Origin: Sulfitobacter litoralis
Lineage (GTDB): Bacteria; Pseudomonadota; Alphaproteobacteria; Rhodobacterales; Rhodobacteraceae
NCBI RefSeq assembly: GCF_900103185.1
Contig: NZ_FNJD01000024.1
Span: 1 to 56,590 of the forward strand
Direction: 5' to 3'
DNA: 56,590 nucleotides
Shown here: one piece after another, positions 35,918-44,340 of the stretch
How positions within the stretch are numbered: position 1 is the first letter of the stretch
Layout of the letters: every line of letters begins with the position of its first letter
The notes under the pieces: model-generated
Database searches by the model: none
The model's input: the letters and a program-made list of their open reading frames with translations, nothing else
What the model was told of the DNA's origin: nothing
Position numbers and translations under genes: made by a program

Positions 35918-36300
35918 ATATCAAGACTAAATCTCAGATCAGCAGGACCAAAGAGTAGCTCAAATTTGATGTAAAGTTCTATTTCGCACATGCAAATTAC
36001 TAGATTTAATTAACAGAGTAGAATTCATGTGTAAAAAACAATTTAAATATTTTCTGTGCTTAATCGGATTTCATTCATGGCGAGAGAGCACAACTATGCC
36101 TGAAAAGGGTTGTAAGAGATGTGGTCAACGACACTCGTATTATTGAAACCAACGTGCAGCTTTCTAAAAAATTATTGCTTGTAGTTTTGGTCATATGAGG
36201 AAGTCTGAGTCGCTAAGTCATTCATCGCGCATCAACACTCATGTCGGCATCTAAAGTATCCAGCTCGCTAAACTGACGCTGGTTGCATTTCTAATAAAAA
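35918..36300. other. AT-rich stretch without a gene
   Basis: About 380 bp of low-GC sequence with no open frame of note lies between the polysaccharide fragment and the terminator of the outer-membrane gene. I see no tRNA or repeat in it. Confidence 0.4.
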
Positions 36301-36331
36301 AACAGCTACCCTATTTACCCGGGTAGCTGTT
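36301..36331 (-). terminator. Rho-independent terminator of the outer-membrane gene
   Basis: AACAGCTACCC (36301-36311) and GGGTAGCTGTT (36321-36331) form an 11-bp stem. The A-run before 36301 gives a T-run on the minus strand, 30 bp after the gene's stop codon. Confidence 0.85.
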
Positions 36332-36360
36332 CAAACTTAGGGTTCTGGAGGCCTATAAGT

Positions 36361-37041
36361 TTAGAAGCGGTAGTTCACACCGAACTTTATTTGCTGAAGA
36401 TCAGCTTCTAGCTGGCCGTCAGTGTTATCAACATCACCAAAATCAGTGTAGCTATACTCTGCGTACCCTGTCCAGTTCTGGGTGAACATGTATTCACCGC
36501 CGAAACCGATTGTCACGCCGTCGAGGTCCTCGGATTCTTTAGTCCCACCGAGCGAAACTTCGCCTTCGGCCTGACTGTAGCCCAATAGGCCGTACGCAAG
36601 GAAGTTATCCTTCACAAGATAGCCGCCGCGCGCAAAAATTGTCGCCATATCTTGGATTTCGACGTTCACTCCGGAGCCCGCCAAAACACCCTCGCCGTCA
36701 CCGTCGTATGAACCAAAATTGTATTCAGCCCCAAGACCGAACACGCCGCGGCCGAACTGCCAATCGTAGCCCGCTCGCAATGCGCCCGACACACCATCGG
36801 GTTCGGAGAGATTGTCACTGAAGCCGTTGGTGGCCAAAGTCGAAGCCAAATCATCGTTCGCATCGAGCGAGCCAAAACCGTAGCTGATGTTGCCACCAAT
36901 GTAGCCGCCAGCCCATGTCTGAACTGAAGGCTGTTCAGCCATCATTACGGGTTGTTCGATAACTGGGGTGACCAAGTCACCTGCAAGCGCTGGTGCGGAA
37001 ACAAGCAGGGCTAGAGCCATGCTATAGGTAAAAGTCTTCAT
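36361..37041 (-). CDS. Outer-membrane beta-barrel protein (Opa/OmpA-like porin family)
   Basis: The 226-residue precursor has a Sec signal (MKTFTYSMALALLVSAPALA). The mature part alternates polar and aromatic strands typical of an 8-stranded barrel: AGGYIGGNISYGFGSL, ALRAGYDWQFGRGVFGLGAE, NWTGYAEYSYTDFGD, and a terminal KFGVNYRF ending in Phe for BAM recognition. It resembles the small barrel proteins of alphaproteobacteria. AAGGA precedes ATG 37041 and a terminator follows, so it is a single-gene unit. Confidence 0.88.
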   Translation of the reverse strand: MKTFTYSMALALLVSAPALAGDLVTPVIEQPVMMAEQPSVQTWAGGYIGGNISYGFGSLDANDDLASTLATNGFSDNLSEPDGVSGALRAGYDWQFGRGVFGLGAEYNFGSYDGDGEGVLAGSGVNVEIQDMATIFARGGYLVKDNFLAYGLLGYSQAEGEVSLGGTKESEDLDGVTIGFGGEYMFTQNWTGYAEYSYTDFGDVDNTDGQLEADLQQIKFGVNYRF

Positions 37042-37419
37042 TGGAAGGTCCTTAGTGGATTGATATTAACCACAGCAACATCTCAAGCATTTCGATGACA
37101 CACAACAATACCCATAGGTTGTTTAACTTAACTTTAATACATGTTGTAATTACGCATCATTTAATATGGGCGCAATGTATAGCAAACACTAAATATATAA
37201 TAATCGTAAGCGTTGCCTAGACAGCACCTTCCCAGTTTTCGCCTGAGCTGCGACTCCGTTTCTGATGGATATTGGGCGGGAGTTTCACGATGGCGACTAC
37301 GGTAGAGTTTCTCAGGGACTACGGGGTGGAGTTATCTGGTGCTTAGACGTCTAAATATCAGGTACCAACACCTAGAAGGCCATTCTTTAATCATGCCTTA
37401 ACTAGTTGTGTGTATGGTT
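37042..37419. other. Leader/promoter region of the outer-membrane gene
   Basis: About 380 bp, AT-rich near the gene (37110-37200), holds the minus-strand promoter. No coding frame is convincing. The right part leads into the small-RNA candidate on the plus strand. Confidence 0.35.
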
Positions 37420-37537
37420 ATTGAGGTAAGGCAGCCGAATAGGCAGCCAAGTTTCCCGCCGAATAGGCGGCCTAACTCACTATGTCGACCGCCGAATAGG
37501 CGGAAGAAGCCTGGCCCCTGACGGGGCCGGGTTTTTT
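37420..37537 (+). ncRNA. Candidate small RNA with three same-loop hairpins and terminator
   Basis: GCCGAATAGGC occurs three times, at 37434-37444, 37458-37468 and 37491-37501. The second and third copies extend to CCGCCGAATAGGCGG, a 5-bp stem with loop GAATA; the first has a 3-bp stem. A strong terminator follows: a 9-bp stem 37510-37518/37523-37531 with loop TGAC and six T residues. No protein frame spans the unit. The 5' end is approximate; TATGGT near 37413 could be a -10 box. No known family is recognised. Confidence 0.5.
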
Positions 37538-37598
37538 GATTTTAGAGACATGGCGGGACGCATGTAAGCGCTCCTAGGAGGGCACTGTCGGGTCAGCT

Positions 37599-39185
37599 TT
37601 ACGGCTGGAAATTCCACGGAAGAAGATCGTCGATGCGATTGGCAGGATGACCTGACGCAATCGCTTCAAGGGTAGCCTTGAGGTATGCGAACGGTTCGAC
37701 ATCATTGACCTTCGCGGTGGCGATGAGAGATGCGATGCGGCCCCAGGCGTGGCCACCTTCGTCGTGGCCGGCAAAAAGCGCATTCTTTCGCGTCAGAGCA
37801 ATTGTGCGGATCAGGTTTTCGACGGCATTGGAGTCGATTTCGACCCGACCGTCGTGCAGAAAGGTTTGCAACCCGCTCCATTGCCGATGGATATAGGTCA
37901 ACTTCTCGCCGAGGCGGGACTTCGAGGATATCCGGCACCGTTGGTTCTGAAGCCACTCGCCGAACTCTGCAATCAATGGAGCCGTGCGGGTCCGACGTGC
38001 CGAGAGGCGCTGACTGGAACCCATCCCACGGATCTCGCTTTCAATGCGGTAGAACTCTGCGATCCGGCGCAGCCCTTCTGCGGCGATCTCTGAGCCGTCT
38101 CGGTCAAAGACCTCTTTCAGCTTGCGACGCGCGTGTGCCCAACAATACGCGACGGTGATCGGCGCGCCGCCTTTCCGCGACGGGCGCGTCAGTCGGTTGT
38201 AGCCAGCATAGCCGTCCAGTTGCAGAGTGCCGTCAAAGCCCCGCAATATCTGCTCTGCATTCTGCCCTGCACGACCCGGGGCATAGGTGAAGACAACGCC
38301 TGGCGGATCATCTCCACCCCATCCTCGGTCATCGCGCGCCAGTGCCCAAAGGTATCCTGTCTTCGTGCGGCCTCGACCTGGGTCCAGAACGGGGGCCGTT
38401 GTCTCATCCATAAATAGCTTGCCGGACTTCTTTAGATGCTCAGCCAAGCGGTCCACGACAGGGCTCAGATGGAAAGCCGCTGTGCCGACCCAATCGGCCA
38501 AAGTGCTGCGGTGGATATCGACGCCGGAGCGGGCAAGGATTTGGCTTTGACGATACAACGGCAGGTGATCTGAGAACTTGCTGACCAGCACATGCGCGAT
38601 GGCGCCCTCGGTCGGCAACCCGCCTTCGATCAAATGCGCAGGAGCCGGGGCCTGCGTGATACCTTCAGCGCAGGAGCGGCAAGCATATTTGGGGCGAACG
38701 GTGACGATGACACGCAACTGCGCTGGAATGACATCCAGTCGCTCGGTGCGGTCTTCGCCAATACGGTGCATCTCGCCACATCCGCAGGGACAGCTTAAAC
38801 TCTGAGGCTCGACCACCCGTTCAACCCGTGGAAGGTCTGCGGGAAGATTGCCACGGTTGCGCCGGGCAGCTTTGCGAGGCCGTGCCTCTGAGGAGGTCTG
38901 CTCAGCTTGCTGGGTCTCAACTTCGGCGACGGCCACCTCAAGGTCTTCAAAAGCCAGCTGCCGCTCATCCTCGCTTAACTTCTCCGAGCGCTTGCCATGT
39001 GTGGCGTTCTTGAGTTCGGCAATTAGGTGCTCCAGACGCTTAACCAAAACTTCCAGCTCGGATGTTTTGGTTTGGAGCCCGGTCGTCTCTTGCTTCAGCG
39101 AATTGTTCTCGCGCAGCACCGCCAAGACAGCTTCACGCTGGCTCTCGGGGATGGCGGATATATCGATGGGCAGCAGGTTGGACAT
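37599..39185 (-). CDS. tnpC: IS66 transposase TnpC
   Basis: The 528-residue DDE transposase has an N-terminal coiled segment (LRENNSLKQETTGLQTKTSE), the zinc-binding-like SCPCGCGEMH and CRSCAEG, and a catalytic core with FMDETTAPVLDPGRG, LQLDGYAGYNRL, AYCWAHARRKLKEVFD and EIDSNAVENLIRTIAL. It is complete and ends LLPWNFQP as usual for the family. It lies downstream of tnpB with a short gap, in standard IS66 order. Confidence 0.93.
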   Translation of the reverse strand: MSNLLPIDISAIPESQREAVLAVLRENNSLKQETTGLQTKTSELEVLVKRLEHLIAELKNATHGKRSEKLSEDERQLAFEDLEVAVAEVETQQAEQTSSEARPRKAARRNRGNLPADLPRVERVVEPQSLSCPCGCGEMHRIGEDRTERLDVIPAQLRVIVTVRPKYACRSCAEGITQAPAPAHLIEGGLPTEGAIAHVLVSKFSDHLPLYRQSQILARSGVDIHRSTLADWVGTAAFHLSPVVDRLAEHLKKSGKLFMDETTAPVLDPGRGRTKTGYLWALARDDRGWGGDDPPGVVFTYAPGRAGQNAEQILRGFDGTLQLDGYAGYNRLTRPSRKGGAPITVAYCWAHARRKLKEVFDRDGSEIAAEGLRRIAEFYRIESEIRGMGSSQRLSARRTRTAPLIAEFGEWLQNQRCRISSKSRLGEKLTYIHRQWSGLQTFLHDGRVEIDSNAVENLIRTIALTRKNALFAGHDEGGHAWGRIASLIATAKVNDVEPFAYLKATLEAIASGHPANRIDDLLPWNFQP

Positions 39186-39240
39186 GCCCGGATTATAACT
39201 TGATTTACGCCCAAATGGGCAGGCCTTTTGCGCCCCCGAG

Positions 39241-39594
39241 TCACTCTGCCGCAGCCGGTCTGCGGGGTTCTAAAGAGCGCACCCGACGCCAGTCCAACCC
39301 TGCAAAAAGCGCCTCGAATTGGGGGCGGTTCAAGGTGATCACGCTATCTCGAATGGCGGGCCAAATGAAGCTGTTCTCCTCGAGTCGTTTGTAGGTCATC
39401 ACGAGCCCGCTCCCGTCCCAGAACAAAATCTTCATCCTGTCGGCGCGCTTGGCGCGGAATACAAAGACTGTTCCTGTAAAGGGGTCCTGGGCCAGTGCCG
39501 ACTGAACCATCGAAGCCAATCCATCGTGCCCTTTACGGAAGTCCACCGGCCGCGTCGCAACCAATATCCGAACGCCTTGCGATGGCATCAGCAT
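39241..39594 (-). CDS. tnpB: IS66 accessory protein TnpB
   Basis: The 117-residue protein has the family core GVRILVATRPVDFRKGHDGL, ALAQDPFTGTVFVFRAKRAD and MKILFWDGSGLVMTYKRLEE. TnpB is required for IS66 transposition but its role is unclear. The start at 39588 forms TGATG with the tnpA stop; ATG 39594 is also possible. Confidence 0.92.
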   Translation of the reverse strand: MLMPSQGVRILVATRPVDFRKGHDGLASMVQSALAQDPFTGTVFVFRAKRADRMKILFWDGSGLVMTYKRLEENSFIWPAIRDSVITLNRPQFEALFAGLDWRRVRSLEPRRPAAAE

Positions 39595-40007
39595 GAAGAA
39601 GCTTCAAGCGCATGGGCGATCTCTGCAATCCGAGAGGCGGAGGTTTGCAGCGGCAGCTCGATGGCGATCTCACCAAAGATCAATCTGATCGCCTCATTCG
39701 GAACGGTTAAAGCTTCTGGGGCCTCCTCCGGCCCAGCAGAAACGACCAGTGGAGCGAAGAGTGGCGCGTCAGCATCCGGCGCGGGTAATAACAGCTTTCC
39801 TTGCTTGGCCTGTCGACGCCACGCCGATAGCTGGTTCGGAAGGATGCCATATCGCTCAGCGACGGCGTTCACCGTTGCACCAACCTCAAGCGTGTCCGCA
39901 ACAGCCTGTGCCTTTGCGGTATCCGACCAACGGCGGTGGCCGGACGCATAAATCTCAACGCCAAGCGTTCTGAGAAACGAATTTGTAGCGCACATTGCGA
40001 AACGCAC
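39588..40007 (-). CDS. tnpA: IS66 accessory protein TnpA
   Basis: The 139-residue protein has a helix-turn-helix (VADTLEVGATVNAVAERYG) followed by ILPNQLSAWRRQAKQGKLL, the usual TnpA layout. Start ATG 40007 or 39995. It opens the IS66 operon and is coupled to tnpB. Confidence 0.88.
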   Translation of the reverse strand: MRFAMCATNSFLRTLGVEIYASGHRRWSDTAKAQAVADTLEVGATVNAVAERYGILPNQLSAWRRQAKQGKLLLPAPDADAPLFAPLVVSAGPEEAPEALTVPNEAIRLIFGEIAIELPLQTSASRIAEIAHALEASSC

Positions 40008-40174
40008 TCCCCATCATAAGATGAGTTCGTTCTCGCAGCGCGGATCACACCCTACAACGTGACCCCGGGCCACCGCTTACTAATAATCTCTGTTTCCCTC
40101 GGCTCAGGTCCCATCAATCGGCCTGAGATTGAGGGTCTGCATAGTTTACCGTTCCCGAATTAAATGGGAATCGA

Positions 40175-40408
40175 TGAGTAACCTTATTTAGGCTGAGCGA
40201 AGCACAGGTGGAGTGGCTGCGGCCTTATTTTCCGAAGAACCATGGCGTGGCACGCGTTGATAACCGGCGTGCCTTGTGCCGCATTATCTTCATCAAGCGT
40301 AACGGTTTGCGCTGTGCGATGCGCCGCGTGAGTATGGCTCTCATAAGACGCCCGACAACCGTTGGTAAAGATGAAGCGACATGGGAGTCTTCGCGCCGAT
40401 CATGCTAA
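40175..40408 (+). pseudogene. IS5/IS427-type transposase relic
   Basis: ATG 40175 begins MSNL and then shifts frame into EAQVEWLRPYFPKNHGVARV and ALCRIIFIKRNGL. A second shift leads to DAPREYGSHKTPDNRW and a third to MGVFAPIML. This is the N-terminal third of an IS427-group transposase with several frameshifts. It ends where the opposing small frame and the recombinase begin. Confidence 0.75.
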
Positions 40409-40571
40409 GCAGGTTTGTAACGTTGCGATGACCTAGGCAGGCAGGATGCTGTCGATGTTCCTCTGGGAATTCTGCAAAGCGCTCATGACCTAAAAGGTGT
40501 ATTTGCCACGATGAGAGAGCCGTGCTGGCGACTTCATCCAAAAGCAGTATTCTCTCTTCGACGGGTAACAT
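40341..40571 (-). CDS. Hypothetical small protein downstream of the recombinase
   Basis: The 76-codon frame MLPVEERILLLDEVASTALS then HLLGHERFAEFPEEHRQH begins 3 bp after the recombinase stop on the same strand. Its last ~20 codons run into the IS427 relic, so the original C-terminus may be lost. No family is recognised. A function with the recombinase is conceivable from position only. Confidence 0.4.
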   Translation of the reverse strand: MLPVEERILLLDEVASTALSSWQIHLLGHERFAEFPEEHRQHPACLGHRNVTNLLSMIGAKTPMSLHLYQRLSGVL

Positions 40572-40573
40572 GA

Positions 40574-41185
40574 TCAGCACTTCCCCCACATTCTGGACGC
40601 AATGCCCTGTTCTTCTTTTCCGACCGCGTCGGCGTAGATCGCAGTAGTGCTGAGTTGCGCATGGCCAAGCCAGCGCTGCAACATGTGCAGAGGTACGCCC
40701 TGAACTGTCGCATGTACGCCAAATCCATGCCTGAGACCCTTAGGGGAACGGTGCGGTGCATCTGGGATACTCGCATCAATCATGATCCGCTTCACGATCT
40801 GCCAGATCCGGACACGGCTCAGATCCCAGATAGGTGCGGTCGCTTTGCGCCGCGATTTCTGAGCCTCCCGGATCCCATGGGCGGTGTTCAAAGTATCGAG
40901 GAACTCGGGTGGGACCGGCACGGTCCGGAACACGGTTTTCTGACGTCCTGCGGCGTCTTGCCGTTTTTTCAGGGACCGGATCGCGATTGTGCCACCGGAT
41001 AGGTCGATCCTGGCCGGTGTAATCTCCAGGAGTTCGGACGGTCGGCACCCGGTCCAGTGCAGGGTCTCACAGAGGGTGCGGTCGCGGGCGGGCTGCCGCC
41101 GGGCCACAGCCAGAAAAGCGGCGCGCTCCTCGGCATTAAGATAGAGCCGATTTCCTTGGGTATCGTGGAGGCGCATTTCGCTCAT
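40574..41185 (-). CDS. Small tyrosine recombinase
   Basis: The ~203-residue integrase keeps only the catalytic domain. Box I Arg is in HWTGCRPSELLEIT, the second box is PKGLRHGFGVHATV (Lys replaces the usual His of HxxR), then the C-terminal His in WLGHAQLSTTAIYADA and the nucleophile Tyr in TAIYADA. It lacks the N-terminal core-binding domain of XerC/D. ATG 41185 is chosen; the GTG at 41194 lies inside TTTAACACTATGC (41187-41199), a motif repeated near the palindromes at 44.3 and 52.7 kb. Its start is 88 bp from the perfect palindrome at 41274, so the sites may be its targets and may also regulate it. Confidence 0.88.
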   Translation of the reverse strand: MSEMRLHDTQGNRLYLNAEERAAFLAVARRQPARDRTLCETLHWTGCRPSELLEITPARIDLSGGTIAIRSLKKRQDAAGRQKTVFRTVPVPPEFLDTLNTAHGIREAQKSRRKATAPIWDLSRVRIWQIVKRIMIDASIPDAPHRSPKGLRHGFGVHATVQGVPLHMLQRWLGHAQLSTTAIYADAVGKEEQGIASRMWGKC

Positions 41186-41186
41186 A

Positions 41187-41298
41187 TTTAACACTATGCA
41201 TGAAGACTGTTAAACTTAGAAGTGGTAACAGGCCCCGTATCCTACTGAGCCGGTGGCCGTGGCACCTGAATGTTTAACACTATTAGTAATAGTGTTAA
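41187..41298. repeat. Candidate recombination site R1
   Basis: A half-site TTTAACACTATGC (41187-41199) lies right before the recombinase start. A perfect palindrome lies at 41274-41298, with arms TTAACACTATT and AATAGTGTTAA around AGT. Nine-bp arms with a 7-bp centre would suit a tyrosine-recombinase core. Related copies are R2 (44244-44306) and R3 (52621-52681). Confidence 0.55.
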
Positions 41299-41408
41299 GT
41301 CGGCCTCATTTTCAAAGGTATCCGAGGCCATTTGGGAGGCTGCCGGATGCCAATGCACAGTCCAGCACTAAGTGAGGTCTCTTTGGGCGGAAACCGGACT
41401 TTCGCTGC
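41274..41408 (+). repeat. Left copy of a ~135-bp direct repeat
   Basis: Starting at the palindrome, about 135 bp match 52657-52791 in the same orientation at about 90% by eye, including GCCAATGCACAGTCCAGCAC and CTCATTTTCAAAGGTA. The two copies bracket 11.4 kb. The sequence is non-coding as far as I can see. Confidence 0.8.
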
Positions 41409-41469
41409 GCTCTGGATAGAGGTATGCTGTGCGGACAAACCTGCCGTTCGCCGCAGATGGCAAGGTGTT

Positions 41470-42900
41470 TTATTTGCGGTTTCTAACAGCGTTCCGCATT
41501 ACCCTGTAAGCTGGACTCGAAAGTTCAAAGTCGTCTGGCAAGCCCCATTTAGTGCGATAAGCTTCCGGCGTCATGTCGTGCTTCTGCCTAATATGGCGAC
41601 GCAGAATGCTCAGCTTCTCACCACATTCAAGACAGGTGATATAGCGGTGGTCATTCTGCTCGACCGCTTTTTCTAGCTCACTATCCACCAAGCTACGGGC
41701 TGTTGGGAGGCGAATGGTAAAATGAGTCCCTTTACCGAGCCCACTGGACAGAGATATGGTGCCCCCCAGCAAATCGATTTCACGTTTAATGATGTTCATC
41801 CCAAGGCCGGTCCCGCCACCGTCCCGGGCAGATCTCGGATCATGGCCCTCAAACTCATCAAAAAGCCTGCTTTGCAGATTTGATCCCATACCCACTCCGG
41901 TATCGCTAACGCGAATAATGACAGTGCCTTCTTGCGAAAGCACCTCTATTGTCACCCGAACTTCACCAGCGGCCGTGTATTTGATAGCATTTGCCACAAG
42001 CTGATCAACCACGTTTGTGAGAATGTGAGCGTCGAACAAAAAGACCATATTGTCTGGGGCCAGACTATTCGATGTCAGAGCTATCCCCTTGGCTTGCGCG
42101 GCCTCGCGGTTTCGGGCGACAACATCTTCGATGACGTTGATAGGATCAAAAGATTCTGCCGCAATGGAAGCAGTAGCGGTATCTAATTCAGCGATGCGAA
42201 CCAAATCATCCGTGAGCGCGCGCAACCGAGAGGTATTTCGCTCGATCACCTCGACCAAGCTTTGCGTCTTATCATCTGTCGAAATAGCACCAAGAAGGCG
42301 CGCGGCCCCAGAAATTGCGCTTAAAGGCGTCCGGACCTCATGGTTCGCATGCGATAGAAAACTTGCTCGGGTCGACGCCGCTTTTTCAGCAAGAAGTTTA
42401 GCCCTTGCTCGATCTCTTACCGCAGAGGCCAAATAAAACTGGTCGTCCGCGATCGAAGCCAACTGCATCAAAAGCTCCACTTCCTGCTCAGTCCATGTTC
42501 GCGGACGTTGGTCCATGCAGCAAAGGGCACCCAGCGGCTTGCCTCGCTCGCCGTGAAATGGGACGCCAAGATAGCTTATAATGCCAAACGCATCTATTGC
42601 CGGATTGTGCATGTGCAGTGGATGTTCCCGAGCATCCGCCAAATACAAAAGAGCATCGCTATCTCGCACATGTTTGCAAAAGGAGTAGCTTAGCGGCGTG
42701 GAGCGGCTCTGTCGCAACTCGTCTGGGACACCTACGGCAGATTTCAGCAATTGCCGATCTCCCAGATCGTCAATGACAGTGAGTAGTGAAACAGGTGCCC
42801 GCAGAAGCTTTGAAGCCAGATGGGTGATTTTGTCGAAGCGGATATCCGATTCAGCAAAAGATAAATCGAGTGGCGACAAGGCATATGCGTCGTATTCCAT
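41470..42900 (-). CDS. GAF sensor histidine kinase fused to a Ros/MucR zinc finger
   Basis: The 476-residue soluble kinase has a GAF domain (about 20-160, PLSYSFCKHVRDSDALLYLA), an H-box with phospho-acceptor His187 in SHANHEVRTPLSA, the N-box LVANAIKYT (Asn304), the G1 box DTGVGMG and the G2 box GGTGLGMNI. Residues 421-476 are a Ros/MucR DNA-binding finger: Cys423, Cys426, His436 and His441 have the C-x2-C-x9-H-x4-H spacing of Ros, followed by MTPEAYRTKWGLP. No receiver or membrane helix is present. A kinase that carries its own DNA-binding domain is unusual and may act directly on promoters. ATG 42900 follows GAGAGGT; an earlier ATG 43026 has no ribosome site and would read through a C12 run. 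Confidence 0.9.
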   Translation of the reverse strand: MEYDAYALSPLDLSFAESDIRFDKITHLASKLLRAPVSLLTVIDDLGDRQLLKSAVGVPDELRQSRSTPLSYSFCKHVRDSDALLYLADAREHPLHMHNPAIDAFGIISYLGVPFHGERGKPLGALCCMDQRPRTWTEQEVELLMQLASIADDQFYLASAVRDRARAKLLAEKAASTRASFLSHANHEVRTPLSAISGAARLLGAISTDDKTQSLVEVIERNTSRLRALTDDLVRIAELDTATASIAAESFDPINVIEDVVARNREAAQAKGIALTSNSLAPDNMVFLFDAHILTNVVDQLVANAIKYTAAGEVRVTIEVLSQEGTVIIRVSDTGVGMGSNLQSRLFDEFEGHDPRSARDGGGTGLGMNIIKREIDLLGGTISLSSGLGKGTHFTIRLPTARSLVDSELEKAVEQNDHRYITCLECGEKLSILRRHIRQKHDMTPEAYRTKWGLPDDFELSSPAYRVMRNAVRNRK

Positions 42901-43322
42901 GAGGATACCTCTCAGTAGCCGGGCGGGGGGGGGGGGCAAGAGCAACGCACCAAACTGAGTGCTAATGCTTGAAATCGCCATATAGGAATGACGGTCGGTT
43001 GAAACAACTGCGGATTGATTGATCATGAATGAAATTGCTGCGATGCAGCGAAAAAATGCTCAAACGCACACTTGTTCTCAGCGGAAGTTGGCCTATTTCG
43101 CTTTCTGCCGGAAAGTAGGGCGAGGCTTAACGAGCATTTCAGACCTGATGGGAAACGAATTCAGCTTGGTCTGGCACATTCATGGTCCGGCCTGGTAAAA
43201 TATAGCTGCGTGACGCACAGATGGCTGGTTCGGCTCGGCACGGTCACTAAGGGCTATTCAGACCTTAGCTGCGCAATACCCCAAGGTCGGCTTAGGGCTG
43301 GTAGAAGCCTGAGCGTTCCAAC
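42901..43322. other. Leader of the histidine kinase and spacer
   Basis: About 420 bp hold the kinase promoter, the C12 tract and the end of the YecA gene region. No other gene is seen. Confidence 0.4.
42925..42936. repeat. Homopolymer of 12 G (C12 in the kinase leader)
   Basis: Twelve consecutive G on the plus strand give C12 on the sense strand of the kinase, 25-36 bp upstream of its ATG. Such tracts slip during replication and can change promoter or leader spacing. With the alternative start at 43026 the tract would be in frame as Pro codons. Confidence 0.85.
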
Positions 43323-44006
43323 TCAGTGTCGGCCGCAGCATTTCTTGTATTTGCGCCCCGACCCACAGGCGCATGGATCGTTCTGCCTTGGCCGGGGGCC
43401 TGCCTTGAACGGCCTACCGGGACCCATTTCGGAATGCCGAGGTGAAAGCTCAGGGCGAGACTGATGGAGTATTGTAGCGACACAGTTTGGGATCAGATCT
43501 GGTGCCTCCAGGTCGATCTCGTCGATCTCCTCATCCGTGAACTTACTTTGGCCGATGTAGATATCTTGAAGCGCCATCAGGAAGATCATCGTTGCCCGCG
43601 TCTCTTCGTCGGCTTGATCGAGAAGTTGACTCCAAGCTTCCGGCCGTAGCCGCATGGCGCGCGTGAAGCCATCGACCCAAGGCTCCCACATGACTTCGTC
43701 ACTATTGGGATCAACCTCGTAAATCGGTTCGACCCAAAGCGAGCCGGTTATGGACGCGGCGATCGAATTATAATGTGCCATCACCGCACTAATGGTCTCC
43801 TCGGCGGCTTTTTCGTCAGGGAATTCTGCCTCTCCAGTCTCACCCCAGACCTGAGGCAGCCACCCCGAAGGCGGGATCATCTCCGGGCAGGCAAGAACAC
43901 CGACTATGTAGCCATCGAGCTCGCTGAGCGTCATCGGCATGTTATCAACGGGCAGCGCACGCAGCAGCGCGTCAAGTTGATCGAGATCTTGATCGGACTG
44001 ATCCAT
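43323..44006 (-). CDS. YecA/UPF0149-family protein with C-terminal SEC-C motif
   Basis: The 227-residue protein has the UPF0149 helical domain (MPMTLSELDGYIVGVLACPE and VDGFTRAMRLRPEAWSQLL) and ends with a zinc-binding SEC-C tail RQNDPCACGSGRKYKKCCG, as in YecA and SecA. Such proteins may bind ribosomes or SecB-like partners; the function is not settled. ATG 44006 follows GGGAGAT; an upstream frame to 44069 has no family sequence. It lies between candidate sites R1 and R2 with the kinase. Confidence 0.88.
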   Translation of the reverse strand: MDQSDQDLDQLDALLRALPVDNMPMTLSELDGYIVGVLACPEMIPPSGWLPQVWGETGEAEFPDEKAAEETISAVMAHYNSIAASITGSLWVEPIYEVDPNSDEVMWEPWVDGFTRAMRLRPEAWSQLLDQADEETRATMIFLMALQDIYIGQSKFTDEEIDEIDLEAPDLIPNCVATILHQSRPELSPRHSEMGPGRPFKAGPRPRQNDPCACGSGRKYKKCCGRH

Positions 44007-44243
44007 TGATATCTCCCGGCGATGGTGAGGACTTTTACGCTCCGCAACACGAGTCCGCAATTGCGTCAATGGCAGCTCCGAACGGGCACGAATGGATCGC
44101 CGCAGGCGGTCTGGATGTCGGCATTGGATCGGTCGCTACAGGTGTTTCTATATCGAAATAGAGAAGCCTCCGTGATCAATGGCTGTCGGCTTGCCCCAAA
44201 CTCAACCGCTTTGTGTCGCATGCGGAGGCTCGGTGAAAGGGTA

Positions 44244-44306
44244 TTTAACACTTTCCAAGTTTGGCCCGAGCATCGTGGCGTGAAACCGTATTAGCAATAG
44301 TGTTAA
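44244..44306. repeat. Candidate recombination site R2
   Basis: TTTAACACTTTCC (44244-44256) is followed after 25 bp by a half-decayed 25-bp palindrome (44282-44306) whose right part ATTAGCAATAGTGTTAA matches R1 and R3. The left arm has several changes. It separates the kinase/YecA block from the amine-oxidase block. Confidence 0.5.
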
Positions 44307-44340
44307 GCGAGGCGACGAGATCAAACCACTGGCGCAGGTT

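Larger units (their letters stand above)
37564..40080 (-). mobile_element. IS66-family element, copy 1
   Basis: GTAAGCG (37564-37570) and CGCTTAC (40074-40080) are the outer inverted repeats of a 2517-bp unit with tnpA, tnpB and tnpC on the minus strand. The flanks GGACGCAT and TAATAATC do not match, so there is no target duplication and the surroundings have been rearranged since insertion. Confidence 0.85.

Noticed and set aside
37434..37503. GCCGAATAGGC repeats as a CRISPR array
   Set aside because: Units are only 11-15 bp, spacers are 13 and 22 bp and unequal, and no cas gene is in the window. Hairpins plus a terminator fit an RNA better.
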